This document shows positions 21,278-33,564 of a DNA stretch of 64,000 bases, piece after piece; the stretch's first letter is position 1; each line of letters starts with the position of its first letter. The stretch is from Erodium maritimum (taxonomy: Eukaryota > Streptophyta > Magnoliopsida > Geraniales > Geraniaceae): assembly GCA_963921825.1 (NCBI GenBank), contig OY997589.1, positions 76,058,523-76,122,522 of the forward strand. The letters are read 5' to 3'. The notes below the pieces were generated by a model, which ran no database searches, was not told the DNA's origin, and saw only the letters and a program-made list of their open reading frames with translations. The translations under genes and the position numbers were made by a program.

Positions 21278-22523
21278 TGGACGGGTAAGCATGATGGGCT
21301 CGGCATGGGCTCTCTTGGAGAGGCCCATGGCCGGCCCACATAGGCTAAGCCCAACAAGAACCAAAAGTCATTAAGTGCTTATTAACCTAAATGGGTGGGA
21401 CCCATTTTCCACTTAGCTAATAAACTTGAGTTTCTTATTAGCTCCACCTTGCACATTTGCAAGGAAACTTGGCTCATGATTAAGTTAAGTGAAATGAGCC
21501 AATCCACTGAACTTAACATGCAAGAAGGGTTGACATCTTCAAGCTTGATTGTGCATATTCTTGAGTGATCAAACTCAAAAACTATGTTGGCTTTGATTCC
21601 ATCTCGGATACGTAGGCGTCCATGGGGCTCAAGCCATGTATTGTTGGTGTTTTTTTTTCTCATTTCTCAACCGAAATACAAGGTGATGCTCTTGATCCCT
21701 TGCTGAAATTTCAGCTTTGTTATTCATATTTGGTAGCTTCTTCTTCTTCTTCTTCTTCTTCTTCTTCTTCTTCTTCTTCTTCTTCTTCTTCTTCTTCTTC
21801 TTCTTCTTCTTCTTCTTCTTCTTCTTCTTCTTCTTCTTCTTCTTCTTCTTCTTCTTCTTCTTCTTCTTCGATTCGTGGTTAATTTTCACTGCATTTCATG
21901 TTTAAGATGTCCACAACATCGAGTTTCAACACGTACCCATCACATTTTTGTGGGGGATTATTGAAAAAAAAATGTGATTTTAATGTTGTAAAATACATTT
22001 AATTGTATTTTATTTCATTCATAACATTGAATTAGACTAATTAAGTGGATGGTAAGGCCATGATCTTTTGGGGAGGATTTTGCGAGATTTGCTACCCCAC
22101 AAATTTTTTCTTATTAGTCATAACCTAGAGCCTATTTATACAAACATCCTTAGTTAATTGTTTGTACAGAAAAACAAATCACAAACATCGAAAATGAAAA
22201 ATTCTCTCCTTTCTAGTTTCAACTCTCATCCTCATAATTTTGGTGATTTCTTTTCACGGTATGAGTTCTCTTACGTTAAGTTATTGTATCCTAAGAGTCC
22301 GCTTCCATTATAGGGCAATAAAGCGGATTGCCGTGCTTCGACTTGTTCCAAGTTTCGATTTCCAAGTACTATTTTTCAGTTACTTTGAATTTTCGTATTA
22401 TTGTTATTATCATCGTTATTATGATTGATATTTTATCTTATGCACTAATCCTCTTCTAACAGTATCATACCTTGCTTTATTTATGGGAGGAAGGAGTTCG
22501 TATATATACATTCAATTGATCTT
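21175..22523 (+). mobile_element. Repeat X1: 1.35-kb LTR-like unit inserted in LINE3
   Basis: Near-identical (about 99% outside the microsatellite) to 27189-28469. It contains a purine-rich tract (gtgggggatta, ~21950), then an LTR-like core with a ctatttata promoter-like motif (~22130) ending cttctaaca (22461), followed by gtatcata, which resembles a Met-tRNA primer site. Left junction ccctctt|acc and right junction gatctt|agg share tctt. It interrupts LINE3, so it arrived after LINE3. Confidence 0.75.
21738..21869. repeat. (TTC)44 microsatellite in X1
   Basis: 132 bases of pure ttc. The second copy of the unit has only 21 repeats (27754-27816). The poly-Ser, poly-Phe and poly-Lys frames here are artefacts. 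Confidence 0.98.
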
Positions 22524-22900
22524 AGGACCTCTGCTGATAAAGGGGATAATTTGGGATGTTACACGGTAGACATTGCCAAAAAAGATAGCACGGGCAATTG
22601 GTGCTACAGCTCGAAAGTCGGTCATAAGGCTATAAATCTCTGCGCTTTGGCACCTGTGAAGGACGTTGAGGACGGGACGATCGAGGCACCGACTCCAATT
22701 CGCTCTTTACCCCCTGTTCCGGTTTCTAACCGGTTTATTTGTTTACATCTAGATAGGAAGTAGGTTTTTTCCTATCCTTTGTTTACTCTTTGGAGTTGTA
22801 TTGGTGTGAGGAATTGATCCTCTTTGGATCCTTTCCTGCTTTGTTCTATATTCTTATAGAACACTAGCTTAATAAAATTTCTTAGCGTATCAAAAAAAAA

Positions 22901-23326
22901 TTAATAGAAAAGTTAGGCCATGAATTTTTGGAGACGGTTCTATGGGATTTGTTACCTCACAAAATTCTCTATTACTCCTAATCCAGAGCCTATTTATACC
23001 AACTTTAGTCAACTTTTTGTACAGAAAAATAGATCACAAACAACAAAATCACAAATTATCTCATTCTTCAGTCAATCTCGTATTATTATTGATTTCTCTT
23101 CACATTTTGAGTTCGCTTACGTTAAATTTTTATATCTTGGGAAACCACTGTCATTATAAAACCTCTTAAGGTAAGCAGATTATTACCGTGTCTCGACTTG
23201 TTCCAAGTTTTGATTTCCAAATATCATTTTCCAGTTACTTTGAATTTTCATATTGTTGTTGTTATTATCATTATTATGATTAATATTTTATCTTACGGAC
23301 TAACACTCTTCTAACAATCTTATGAC
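22901..23326 (+). mobile_element. Diverged older copy of the X LTR-like core (X3, right part)
   Basis: Aligns with 22040-22461 of X1 (taaggccatg/ttaggccatg, gagcctatttatac, tcgacttgttccaagtt, ctaaca). Its left part is found at 12245-12300 and 19864-19917, separated by LINE2 with MULE1 and by LINE3. Homology weakens just after ctaaca. Confidence 0.7.
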
Positions 23327-23950
23327 GCTTTAAGTTTTTTTTGTACGATGTTTTCAGGTTGGAAAGGAACAAATGATTCGGTTGATGAAAAACATGCTAA
23401 AAATCATATTCATGGGTTTGACACCAAAACTGTTACAACCGAAGTCTGGTACCATATCATTTTGCATCTAATCAATTTCCTTTACAGGTACTGGAAATTC
23501 CGAAGTCAAACGGGAATTGAAAACTAGTTTTTACTTAATCTGATTTTCGAAATCCTCCTCAGGTTTCATGCTGTAATTTGATGTCTCTACTAAATTGATT
23601 TTAGTTGTTAATCTCTGCTGGTTGATTGTCGAAATCAGACTTTGATTTTATTTGTTTTCTATTAATTTTCGTTTGGTTTGGAAAATGGTTCGGAAACAAA
23701 TTTTGACAGAAAAAGGAAAATGAATTATTTTCTTCTGACAGTCTTTCCTTTTTAGGTTTGGTTATGTCCTTTCTGATTGGAATATCGAAACTCGTCTCGA
23801 AACGCTTGGAGCTCAAAATTCCTTTTTGGGTGGTAGTGTTTCTTTTATGCAGGTCCTTTTTTTGTCCTTGCTGCTGAACCAAATGCCTTTAGGTTGAAAG
23901 AACACAAATTACCGCTGCTAATTGTGGCGTGGGTCGAAAAGCAACCCTAA
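23327..23950. other. Unassigned sequence between X3 and Harbinger remnant
   Basis: No gene or repeat recognised. It may be internal sequence of the old LTR element. Confidence 0.3.
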
Positions 23951-26066
23951 GAGCATCTCCAATGATAAATCATTAGCTAGTGGTAGCCACTAGTAGTTAG
24001 AACATATTTTTACTTTTTCTCTCATCCAAACCACTAGATATTACCATTATCTCTACAATGGTAAATCATCAGCTAGTGATAGCAGCTATTGGTAAGATGT
24101 TTTTGTAATTTTTAATAATTTTCTAAGGAAGCTCAAAATAAACTACTAATTTTATTTCAAGAAAAGAAAGACAACATTTATAAAAACGACATTTAAACAA
24201 ACATAGGATAGTTCACTACTTTTAGTCACGTCAATGTAGAGACGCCAATTCGTCTGATCTTTGAGGAAGTTCCACCAAGCACATTTTTTCCATTTCCCGT
24301 GTTTACCTTCGTAATCGGACATTTTCGCAACAATATTTCCTCTTCGGTTGCTCCTTTTAGACATTTGAGACAATCCTGATAGATCTCATAAAAGAACCTT
24401 CACTTCTGGTTGTTCTTGCCCCAATGATCCTCGACTTATTTCTGCGTCTGTTTAAGAAACTTTTTGTCTCCCAAAGCTACGAAATTGAGGTAAAGTGTCT
24501 CTTAATATTTTCCACCGAACTCAGAATGTTCTAGCCAAATGATCATGAGATGCATTTCTTCCTCGTCGAACCATAAGAGGCCACTAGTCGACAAACTCAT
24601 TCTTTAGAGAAAAACAAAAGGAGAAGAACTCTATGGAGGAGGAGAGAATTGGAGAGAGGTGTGTGGATGAATGAAGGAGGAAGGGTGTATTTATAGGGAG
24701 GGGAGGTGTCGGTTGCGTCGTGGTATGAGCACTATTCCCCGAATAGTGTGCAAAATACGAAAACCGAGAAATCGTAAATCAATTTTCCGAAAACTCACAC
24801 GTTCATTAATAAATCAACGTTGATAACGGATACATGGAGAATAAAACAATTACCGAAAACAACATCTATTTTTATTAATGTGATGCCATTTCAAAATTGT
24901 CCCAATTGTTTCGCGATGTTTTGTAAGCATGGCACGAGCATTCAAATCCGATTGGCCCATCGTTGAGGTGTCTTGGTTACTTATTATTGTGTAAGAATCA
25001 AGCAAACACCTGATGGTCTTTTTCTTGCACTCAGCTATGATGAGCAGCTCCGTCGCCTGAGCACTAAGATACTTAGCTGCAGATCCATCATCAGTGTTCG
25101 CCTCCTCAGTCCATTGTTTACCTTTGTCTTTGTCGCTTTTTTCTGCCTCGTCATACGTTCCTCCCGTGCAGTGAGGTCAACTCGTGCTCGATTCCTTCAG
25201 TCGATGTGTAGTTGCAATTATCGTGCAACCTTGTACGCTTTCTTGTTTTACTTTTTTGCGTCGGGTTCCGAGTAGAGGTCTACTTGACATTGAGGTAACT
25301 TCTTGAGGTCCCACTTGGGGTGACCCCCTCACTATAACCTAAACATGCTTCAAAGAAAACTCATGTTTCTCCTCGGTTTTATAAACATTTTCTTCTTCGG
25401 CCATGATTTGATCATCTCTCCTCCTACTTTGGTATGCGTCCGCAATTTGCACCCAATGACCTTGATTTTTTTTAATTTTTTTTTTCACTTGATGCTAGTG
25501 GTCCTTGCAATTCTCCCAAGTGCGAGTTGAGTCGGATGATTTCCTCGTCTGTTTGAAATCCGCCCCGACTTGACTCTAGTATGCTTCGGTCTTTTTCGAC
25601 TTCCCTTCAATGCTATCAATAGAATTATGGAGCCATGTCTTTGCAAACTGTTCCTCCTCATAAATGCTCTATTTGATCCTCGGAGGTGAAAATGATGTTG
25701 ATTTTGACGCTTGACTCTTCGAGGGCTTGGGCGGCGCCGATTGGGAAGATTGCTCCTAGTTGAATTACGGCGCCGCCGAGTGGGTTGGTTGGATGAGCTA
25801 GCTTAGGGATCGGATGTGAGAGTGAAGGACTTCATTGGGTACCTCATTCAACTCCAATTCTTCGAGGAGTAATTTGTAGTCGTTGACATCGTCCATTGAA
25901 GGAAGCTCGTAAAGATAGAAGGATTTTGTGGAAAAGAAGAGGCGTAGTTATGTTTAGGGTAGATAACGTATCTATAGGAAATTGAGGGTTTTTTCAAAAA
26001 AAAAAACTGGTGGGACATGTCGCATCGCCATTGCGTCGACGACTAGTCCCTAAAGTACTGATGCTT
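23951..26066 (-). mobile_element. PIF/Harbinger-type remnant with decayed ORF1
   Basis: The left end taa|gagcatctccaatg is typical of plant Harbinger-related elements. A weak matching end (gtactgatgctt) lies at about 26056-26066. The minus strand from ~25910 reads MDDVNDYKLLLEELEL, then EEQFAKTWLHNSIDSIEGKS with several stops, resembling the NAM/Myb-like ORF1 that accompanies Harbinger transposases. A second decayed frame from ATG ~24600 and the 24373-24152 frame contain SKRSNRRGNIV. tatttata at ~24690 (minus TATAAATA) may be its promoter. No transposase is seen inside. Confidence 0.5.
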
Positions 26067-26099
26067 TAGGGAAATTAAAGGGGTTTAGTTGTTTTAAAC

Positions 26100-27188
26100 T
26101 CTTGTAGGACCAGAAGATGTTCATGACCTTCAAACATAACCATGAGAACCAAAACCGTGTTTGTTGGTATTTGTGTGGAGTATGTCATCATTTACACAAA
26201 CGACTGAATAGTTCAAGTACATCGCGTGTACTAGTTAGTCAGCAAAGTAAGTATACTTTCATAATAGAAGGTTCAAGGATGTTATCTACCTATCCAATGC
26301 ATGTATCGACTTTGGAAAGTTACCACTTTCTCATTACTATCCGTACTGTTAGTTTTAGTATCCGTAGTCCAATCGTAAATGTCCAAATGTAATTATCATC
26401 ATTTGCAATAATATTGAAGCGACTTTATATTACTTTTGTGTTGAAGTAATATATCTATGTGCGATCTAATCTGTATCCACAAAATAAATAGAACCATAGA
26501 TCGGGACCGATCACAATCGATGGGGTCCCTAGTCAAATATCTTCATCGAAAGTGACTAGTATGAAGATGACTCTTGATGACTTAGTTCTATTACTCATTA
26601 GAAAGGTTTCCGGAGTCTGATCATAGATATCAGGTAGGACTTGATATTAGACGACCCGACCTGATTATATTCCATAGATCCAGTCATGAACATAATCAGA
26701 GTCGTAGCTTGTCAAGTATCCTTAGACCAAGGAGTCTCTGTGATTGCTATGCAGTAAATAATTAAGATTTGACCTGAGCCTAACGTTGTACCGTGACTGA
26801 CTTCCATAACCGCCATGATTGGCTTGGGGACAAACTGCATGAGTGATACGAGACGGCTAAGGGATTTATCCCCATATTGCGATATGAGTATGATATCCGT
26901 TCGAGGCCACTCGATCGAGGTTGACTGAAAGAATAGCATGGCCATGCATCAGATACTAGGTATCTTACAGTCAATCAATCTCATATGTTGAGGAATAGTG
27001 ATTGAGAATAATAAGGCTGACGACTCTCTGCCTTATCTCAATCTGGATATCGGAGATAAAGGGATAATGAAAAGGACGATGGAAAGGTTAGAATCGACCA
27101 GGGTCGACTCGTTATGCAGCGTCAGGCTGTACTAAGTCTCGTTAGTCGCCATTTAGGTAAGATCAAGTAAAATGAGATTTTACGTTGA
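26100..27188 (+). mobile_element. Probable copia-type LTR/UTR sequence contiguous with X2
   Basis: No frame of note. Text such as gacaaactgcatgagtgat and gaccaggGTcgactcgtta reads like the non-coding LTR region of plant copia elements and leads without a break into X2. It is absent upstream of X1. Confidence 0.35.
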
Positions 27189-28469
27189 TCTTACCGACAT
27201 GCATAAACCTAAGGGTCGCACCAATAGTTTGATAATCGATAAGAATGCAACGGACTTAAGTCGGAGGGAGACGTGTCGGGAATTGCCATAGTGGACGGGT
27301 AAGCATGATGGGCTCGGCATGGGCTCTCTTGGAGAGGCCCATGGCCGGCCCACATAGGTTAAGCCCAACAAGAACCAAAAGTCATTAAGTGCTTATTAAC
27401 CTAAATGGGTGAGACCCATTTTCCACTTAGCTAATAAACTTGAGTTTCTTATTAGCTCCACCTTGCACATTTGCAAGGAAACTTGGCTCATGATTAAGTT
27501 AAGTGAAATGAGCCAATCCACTGAACTTAACATGCAAGAAGGGTTGACATCTTCAAGCTTGATTGTGCATATTCTTGAGTGATCAAACTCAAAAACTATG
27601 TTGGCTTTGATTCCATCTCGGATACGTAGGCGTCCATGGGGCTCAAGCCATGTATTGTTGGTGTTTTTTTTCTTCTCATTTCTCAACCGAAATACAAGGT
27701 GATGCTCTTGATCCCTTGCTGAAATTTCAGCTTTGTTATTCATATTTAGTAGCTTCTTCTTCTTCTTCTTCTTCTTCTTCTTCTTCTTCTTCTTCTTCTT
27801 CTTCTTCTTCTTCTTCGATTCGTGGTTAATTTTCACTGCATTTCATGTTTAAGATGTCCACAACATCGAGTTTCAACACGTACCCATCACATTTTTGTGG
27901 GGGATTATTGGAAAAAAATGTGATTTTAATGTTGTAAAATACATTTAATTGTATTTTATTTCATTCATAACATTGAATTAGACTAATTAAGTGGATGGTA
28001 AGGCCATGATCTTTTGGGGAGGATTTTGCGAGATTTGCTACCCCACAAATTTTTTCTTATTAGTCATAACCTAGAGCCTATTTATACAAACATCCTTAGT
28101 TAATTGTTTGTACAGAAAAACAAATCACAAACATCGAAAATGAAAAATTCTCTCCTTTCTAGTTTCAACTCCCATCCTCATAATTTTGGTGATTTCTTTT
28201 CACGGTATGAGTTCTCTTACGTTAAGTTAGTGTATCCTAAGAGTCCGCTTCCATTATAGGGCAATAAAGCGGATTGCCGTGCTTCGACTTGTTCCAAGTT
28301 TCGATTTCCAAGTACTATTTTTCAGTTACTTTGAATTTTCGTATTATTGTTAGTATCATCGTTATTATGATTAATATTTTATCTTATGCACTAATCCTCT
28401 TCTAACAGTATCATACCTTGCTTTATTTATGGGAGGAAGGAGTTCGTATATATACATTCAATTGATCTT
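27189..28469 (+). mobile_element. Repeat X2: second copy of the LTR-like unit
   Basis: Matches X1 end to end, with a handful of substitutions and a shorter ttc run (21 units). It is bounded on both sides by ttgatctt (27185-27192 and 28462-28469). Confidence 0.8.
27754..27816. repeat. (TTC)21 microsatellite in X2
   Basis: 63 bases of pure ttc, 23 units fewer than in X1. Confidence 0.98.
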
Positions 28470-28482
28470 GATATATTATATA

Positions 28483-31400
28483 GGGTTAAATTCTTTTTGG
28501 TACTCTTATGTTCGGTCCACAAACCTTTTAGTACCCTTATGTTTGTTTAATACATTACCCTTATGTTCGGTCCATGGACGGTTTGAGCATTTCGGGTTAA
28601 AAACACTTACATAACAAAGACAAATGACCATTTTACCCTTTGTTATTTCAGTTGACTTTTGACTTAAGAGTAAAAAGACCATTATATCCTCAATTTTAAA
28701 TTTAATTTTACTAACATTTTAATTAATCATTAATAATATCATGAATTTCTTTAATAATTCTTATTCATTTTCATTTTCATTAATTTTTTATTTTCTTTAT
28801 GTTTTTTGTAATTTCCATAACAGATTCAACTTATTGTTTCAAACTTGTTCTTTAAAATCATATATGATATTCTCATCCCTCATGAACTCGTATTCTTTTG
28901 ATTCAGATTGTTATGAATCAAACCCATTCATACAACAACTAAACCCGATTTTGACGACAAATACACCCAACTTGGAAAAAAAATTAAACTCAAATCAAAC
29001 CCATTCATTCGCTGCTCAATATCTGTTTGTCTCTATGAAATATTCTAAACCACCAAACATGAAATATGTCCAGATCCGAAAAGAAGAAGCTGGCCCCTTT
29101 TGACCTAAACCCAAATCTTAAATCAATCCCTCAACCCCATCTCACATCCAAATCCTTACATAAAACTCGACGACCCAACAAGATAGAGAAATGTAGAAAA
29201 CATTTGTCACGACCCAAATCCGGTTTTGACCGGACTCGAGACGTGAACTTAAAGTAATAAATAATTAAAGCAATTCAAAGGAAATAAGTTTTAAAATAAT
29301 ACTCCGAAATTCATAAATCCGATATAATGAGTCAAAAGCTCATAAAAACCAGTAATAAAATGTTTAGTTCCAAATAAACAGTACGTCGCTAGACAACTAG
29401 AAAAGACCCTCGCTGGCTCCCAAGCGCCGAGAATCCCGCTAGCACAGATCCCGCTCAAGACCTGAAAAACAACAAGGTAAGGGGTGAGCTTTCGCTCAGT
29501 AGGAAAAGTAGTTAAGGTTATGAACATCCGTTCACCACCACGAGTAACCGTCCAATTAGGGCATACTAGCAAGACATAACTACTAACAACGTACACGGGA
29601 AGTTACCAACCACTAAACACTCGCACATGACCATAATCACACTTAAACATCGCACACTGCCAATCAGCAAGCATAGAACAAACAGCAGAACAACACACAT
29701 GTCCCGTACATCAATTTCCAACATCACCGGTTGCACACAGCCCACTTATATCGTACCGGACCACACAACATCGGTCCCGACATCTTCCCGTCACGTAGAC
29801 TCGGGGCACATCCCTGACCGGCAATACATTCAGTCGGATGTCTTCCCGTCACGTAGACTCGGGGCCTCACGCATACCGGACCGACACATACCTCGGTCGT
29901 ACGCCTTCCCGGACCACATAACATCGGGGTAATGATCACACCATCCTCGTCCTCGATACCTTACACCGACATACTCTCTCAGTGTAAGTATCATACCGGA
30001 CACACCTCCTCTTGGAACACACATCAAGAGAATAAAACGCATCACAATGCCATAGTTCGACCACGGTATACCAACCGAGCCAACTCACCATAACACAGCA
30101 CATCGTTCTATCACTCACCCGATCATATCACAACCAATGGTTCACATCACATCACGCATGACACACTTGCCCAAACATAGCAACACATGCTACACCGAGT
30201 ATAACCTAATCATGCTTCTCAATCTAGCAACAGCTAAGTCACACATCATGCATCTCAATCAAAGATCATGACATTTCAATCAACATGCAACCTAAGGGCT
30301 CGACATGGCCCGCATGCATTTTTACAGCACAACAATCCAAAACTTACGGCTCGACATGGCACCTAAGTTATCACTCATTCCACTCGCTCCTCATATCCTA
30401 ATCAATAAAACAAGTAATTGCAACCTATATGCATACTAGTAAGTTTCCGCAATTAAACCGGTATTCACTACTTTCCCTACCTCAAAAGCACTCTAATCCT
30501 AGCTGCGGACGACCTGACTAGCTTCCTCCTCCACTTCACGAGATCCAAGGGTCTCCTCCTCCGTCAAGCTCGGGTCCAAAGTCTTGGATCACAAAACCAT
30601 TCACGAATAAAGAGTAATTCACAAAGGTTTAAAGATGAAAACATTCCAAATTAACCCCAAAAGGACCCGGTTATAGATAACCGTCCCAATTACTCAAAAT
30701 CCAACAAAATGGGCCCAAAAGGCCCAACTTAGGTATGTCATGGTTCGGGTCATGAATCCTTGATGGGCTCCGCCACGGATCTAGTCACTGATCTGTGGTC
30801 CACGCCGTCACGGTTCCCCTCACGGAGCTGTGACTGACGCCGTCACGGTCTCCCTCACGGAGCCATGACGTCTCCCGTCACGGTGCCCGTCGCGGATTCG
30901 TGACGGGTCTGGCACTGTTCATCGTCTTTTTCGTCCAACTTCGGTTTTCCACGAAAATAACCCCCAAAACCTCCATTGATGACCTCCCCAAGCTCCAAAA
31001 CAGCCCCTAAAACGTCTCTACTTCAAAACCCAACATGTGTCTTCATCAAAACCACAACAAACTAAATTAAATCCATCATCCAACCTCCTTTTCTCTCCAA
31101 AAATCATCATCCATCATCAAACTTCAAATACCCAACCAAGTTCATCATTTCTCCTCAAAACCCATGAACCAAAATCACCAAAAACGAAAAGGGATTAGAT
31201 GCTCACCTTGGAAATGGGAAGGAGATGAAGAATCTAGTGTTTTTGAAGAACTTTGAGTAGAATCAATCCCCAAAATCAAGCATTTTCCTCCTTTCTTCCT
31301 CCTCAAGCTTCCCAGCTTCTCTTCTCTCCCTTTTCTCTCTCTAAATTCGACCACAATGCTCAAATGAGCTGAAATTGCTCTCCTTGTTGTGCTTTTAACC

Positions 31401-32512
31401 TATTTGTGAAAGTCCCTAATTGCCCTTAATGCCCAAAAGCCTTTCAACACCAAAAACAAGGGTATAGGGGTATTTTTTCCCTAGTTTCTTCTCACCCAAG
31501 CTACTATGGACATGTGTCCATAGTGGGGACCATCTCTTCCAAAATATCTCAGCAAAGCAAATAAATAATCTTTTAAGTCTTAGGTTTGACCGAAAATGAC
31601 CGACAGTTGACTTTTTCCCAATTACAGTCATTTGAAAGGAAACGGCCCAATTAAGCTAACTGTAACGACGGCTAAGCTTTTTGGCTTTCGGAAAGGTCCC
31701 GAATGACTCCCGGAGTTATCGGTTGACTTTTCCGGCAAAAAGTCAACTTTCGCCGAAAACCTCCGGTTCGACCGAAAATGACCGGGGGGCGGTTCTTACA
31801 ACATTAGATATGAGATTGGTGATAGGGATGAAGAGGGCTGAGGCGTGTCTGGCCAGAGCGATGAGAGAGGGCTGATGCCATCGCCGAGCTCGTGTGTCTG
31901 AATCCAGCTTCCCCTTTCGATCTCGAGCTTTAACAATGACAGGATGAGAGCTCGGGCCAGATCAGGATGATGGCTGCCATAGAGAGGATGGGTCGCCGTC
32001 AATCTGTAACTAAGAGCTTCTCAACTGGCACGAGAGCAACAAAACCCTCATATTCGTAGATGTGAGGATGATATTTATATCGTAGATCTCATCGATGCTT
32101 GCTTCGTGTGAGACGAGAATGAGAAGGGAAAAAGAATGCTCACCGAACGAAGAACTCCCACATGGATGAAGAACACGAAGCATCTGTGGCTGTCGTTTTT
32201 AGTGGAATAGGTTTATGTATAGAATTAATTAATTATTTATTTATTAATATATTAAAAAGTTATTACTTGAGGGCTGAATGGTAATTTTACTCATATAATT
32301 CATAGGGTTAAAAAGAAGAGGGGTAAATGGTATTTTCTCTCTTCACTAACTGTCACATGACTAACAAAATGAAATATTTCGCTAGTTTTTAACAGAATAT
32401 TCTCAAACCGTCCCGTGGACCAAGCATAAAGGTACCAAAATGTATTAAACAAACATAAGGGTACCAAAAGGTCCGTGGATCGAACATAAGGGTACCATAA
32501 TGTATTTAACCC
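28483..32512. mobile_element. MULE-type TIR element (MULE2) carrying a solo LTR
   Basis: Ends are gggttaaattctttttgg and ccataatgtatttaaccc. About 130-bp TIRs share ataagggtacc and ttggtccac motifs and resemble those of MULE1. Flanks are the perfect 9-mer tattatata (28474-28482 and 32513-32521). Without the LTR the element is ~1.43 kb with no transposase, so it is non-autonomous. The 31806-32210 part is GC-richer (gggctgaggcgtgtctggcc) and could be captured sequence, but I cannot identify it. Confidence 0.88.
29205..31800. mobile_element. Solo long LTR (LTR2), 2596 bp, 5-bp target duplication
   Basis: Starts tgtcacgacccaaatccg and ends ggcggttcttaca. Flanked by acatt at 29200-29204 and 31801-31805. 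There is no internal coding region, so it is a solo LTR left by recombination. The length and the tgtcacgaccc start fit plant chromovirus (Tekay/Del-like) LTRs. It contains blocks cccgtcacgtagactcgggg (~29790, ~29848) and tcacggttcccctcacgg-like repeats (30790-30910). Short frames here are not genes. Confidence 0.92.
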
Positions 32513-32544
32513 TATTATATATACAAACCAGAAACACATAATAT

Positions 32545-32850
32545 ATAACTCTAAGAATATAATTACAATTGAGCTTTCAACTATTCATGTAAGTTTTTAG
32601 TTGATTTAGTTATGTAATATGATATTAGAGCTCGGTACCTTATGGATACGGGTTCAAACCCCGTTCTTCACAAAAAATATTAATACTATATTTATCAATT
32701 TTTCCCGAAATAGGACATCTCTAATGTTGTTCCTAATGAGCTCATCTCCTCTTCTAAATAATTCACATCTAAACTTGTAAACTAGCTTGTCCGTGTGTTA
32801 GAATATAACTATAATTGAGCCTTCAATTATCAGCGCGAGCTTTTAGTTAA
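32545..32850. mobile_element. Copia LTR/primer-site fragments (TRIM-like?)
   Basis: ttacaattgagctttcaact (32561) and ataattgagccttcaattat (32811) are two related LTR-end pieces. The first is followed by atgatattagagctc, resembling the copia primer site TGGTATCAGAGC. The spacing of ~250 bases would suit a miniature LTR element, but the structure is incomplete. Confidence 0.3.
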
Positions 32851-32858
32851 ATAAGTAG

Positions 32859-33392
32859 TAGGGGTGTGCCAAAAAATATGAAATATGGGTGAACATGTAC
32901 CGGTCCGATCAGGACGAAGTTGGGCAAAATTCGGTCCAAAATCCGGATGATCTAGATATGGATCTGGATCTAGGATTCTAGATTCGGAGGATACCGGGTA
33001 ATATCCAATCCGATAATATTTAATGTTTTATTAATATTTAAATTCAAGATACCAAAAATTTATTAATATTTAAAATGTAATATTTAAATTTAATATGAAT
33101 TTTATAATATATAATTTGTTTAGAAATTTACTAGTTTGATTTTTGACTCGAATGGTTAAAAAAAATTGTTACTGTTTTTTCTTATTTTTTATTTTTTTTA
33201 CCAGAGAAAATGGGTTGAAATGAACATTGTGGGCTAAAAAAGTGAGCACATTAAAGTCAGGGTAAATCCAGAACCGGTCCGAATCTGGAAGCCCCCAAAT
33301 CCAAAATTTTATAGGTAATTTATGCATTCGGATAATCCAGATAAGGTAATTAAATGGAACTGAACAAGGTATCCGGCCCGATTACATCCCTA
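32859..33392. mobile_element. Non-autonomous hAT-like element, 534 bp
   Basis: Starts taggggtgtgcc and ends acatcccta, a typical hAT terminal pair. Flanked by the perfect 8-mer ataagtag (32851-32858 and 33393-33400). No coding region. Confidence 0.88.
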
Positions 33393-33564
33393 ATAAGTAG
33401 TACCAAGTACCCATTCTAAGATGCAAAATCAGTAGAAATAGGTAACGCAATTGGGGGATAGATTGGTGATTAGGGTTAATTAGGAGTTAATCCTTCGGGA
33501 TTAACTACTAGTGACATCCCAATTACCAAAAAAATCCATTCATGGCGAAAATCATAACACCGAT

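Larger units (their letters stand above)
19918..22900 (+). mobile_element. ORF1-type LINE (LINE3), split by repeat X1
   Basis: The 5' part with an RRM-containing ORF1 spans 19918-21174. The 3' tail spans 22524-22900 and ends cttaataaaatttcttagcg... then nine A. No endonuclease or reverse transcriptase lies between. It is inserted in an older LTR-like repeat whose halves (19864-19917 and 22901-23326) rejoin to match X1. The target duplication is not clear. Net length is about 1.64 kb. Confidence 0.7.

Noticed and set aside
21622..21905. Poly-Ser, poly-Phe and poly-Lys open frames
   Set aside because: They are translations of the ttc microsatellite.
21175..28469. X1 and X2 as the two LTRs of one 7-kb retrotransposon
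   Set aside because: The sequence after X1 is the tail of LINE3 and the outer flanks share no target duplication. The space between holds an older copy of the repeat and a Harbinger remnant, not gag-pol.
29627..30118. Small frames in LTR2
   Set aside because: They are inside a solo LTR with tandem blocks and have no recognisable protein.
32640..32670. tRNA-type B box (gggttcaaacccc) as a SINE
   Set aside because: It follows a copia-like LTR end and primer-site sequence, which explains the context better; no A box is seen.
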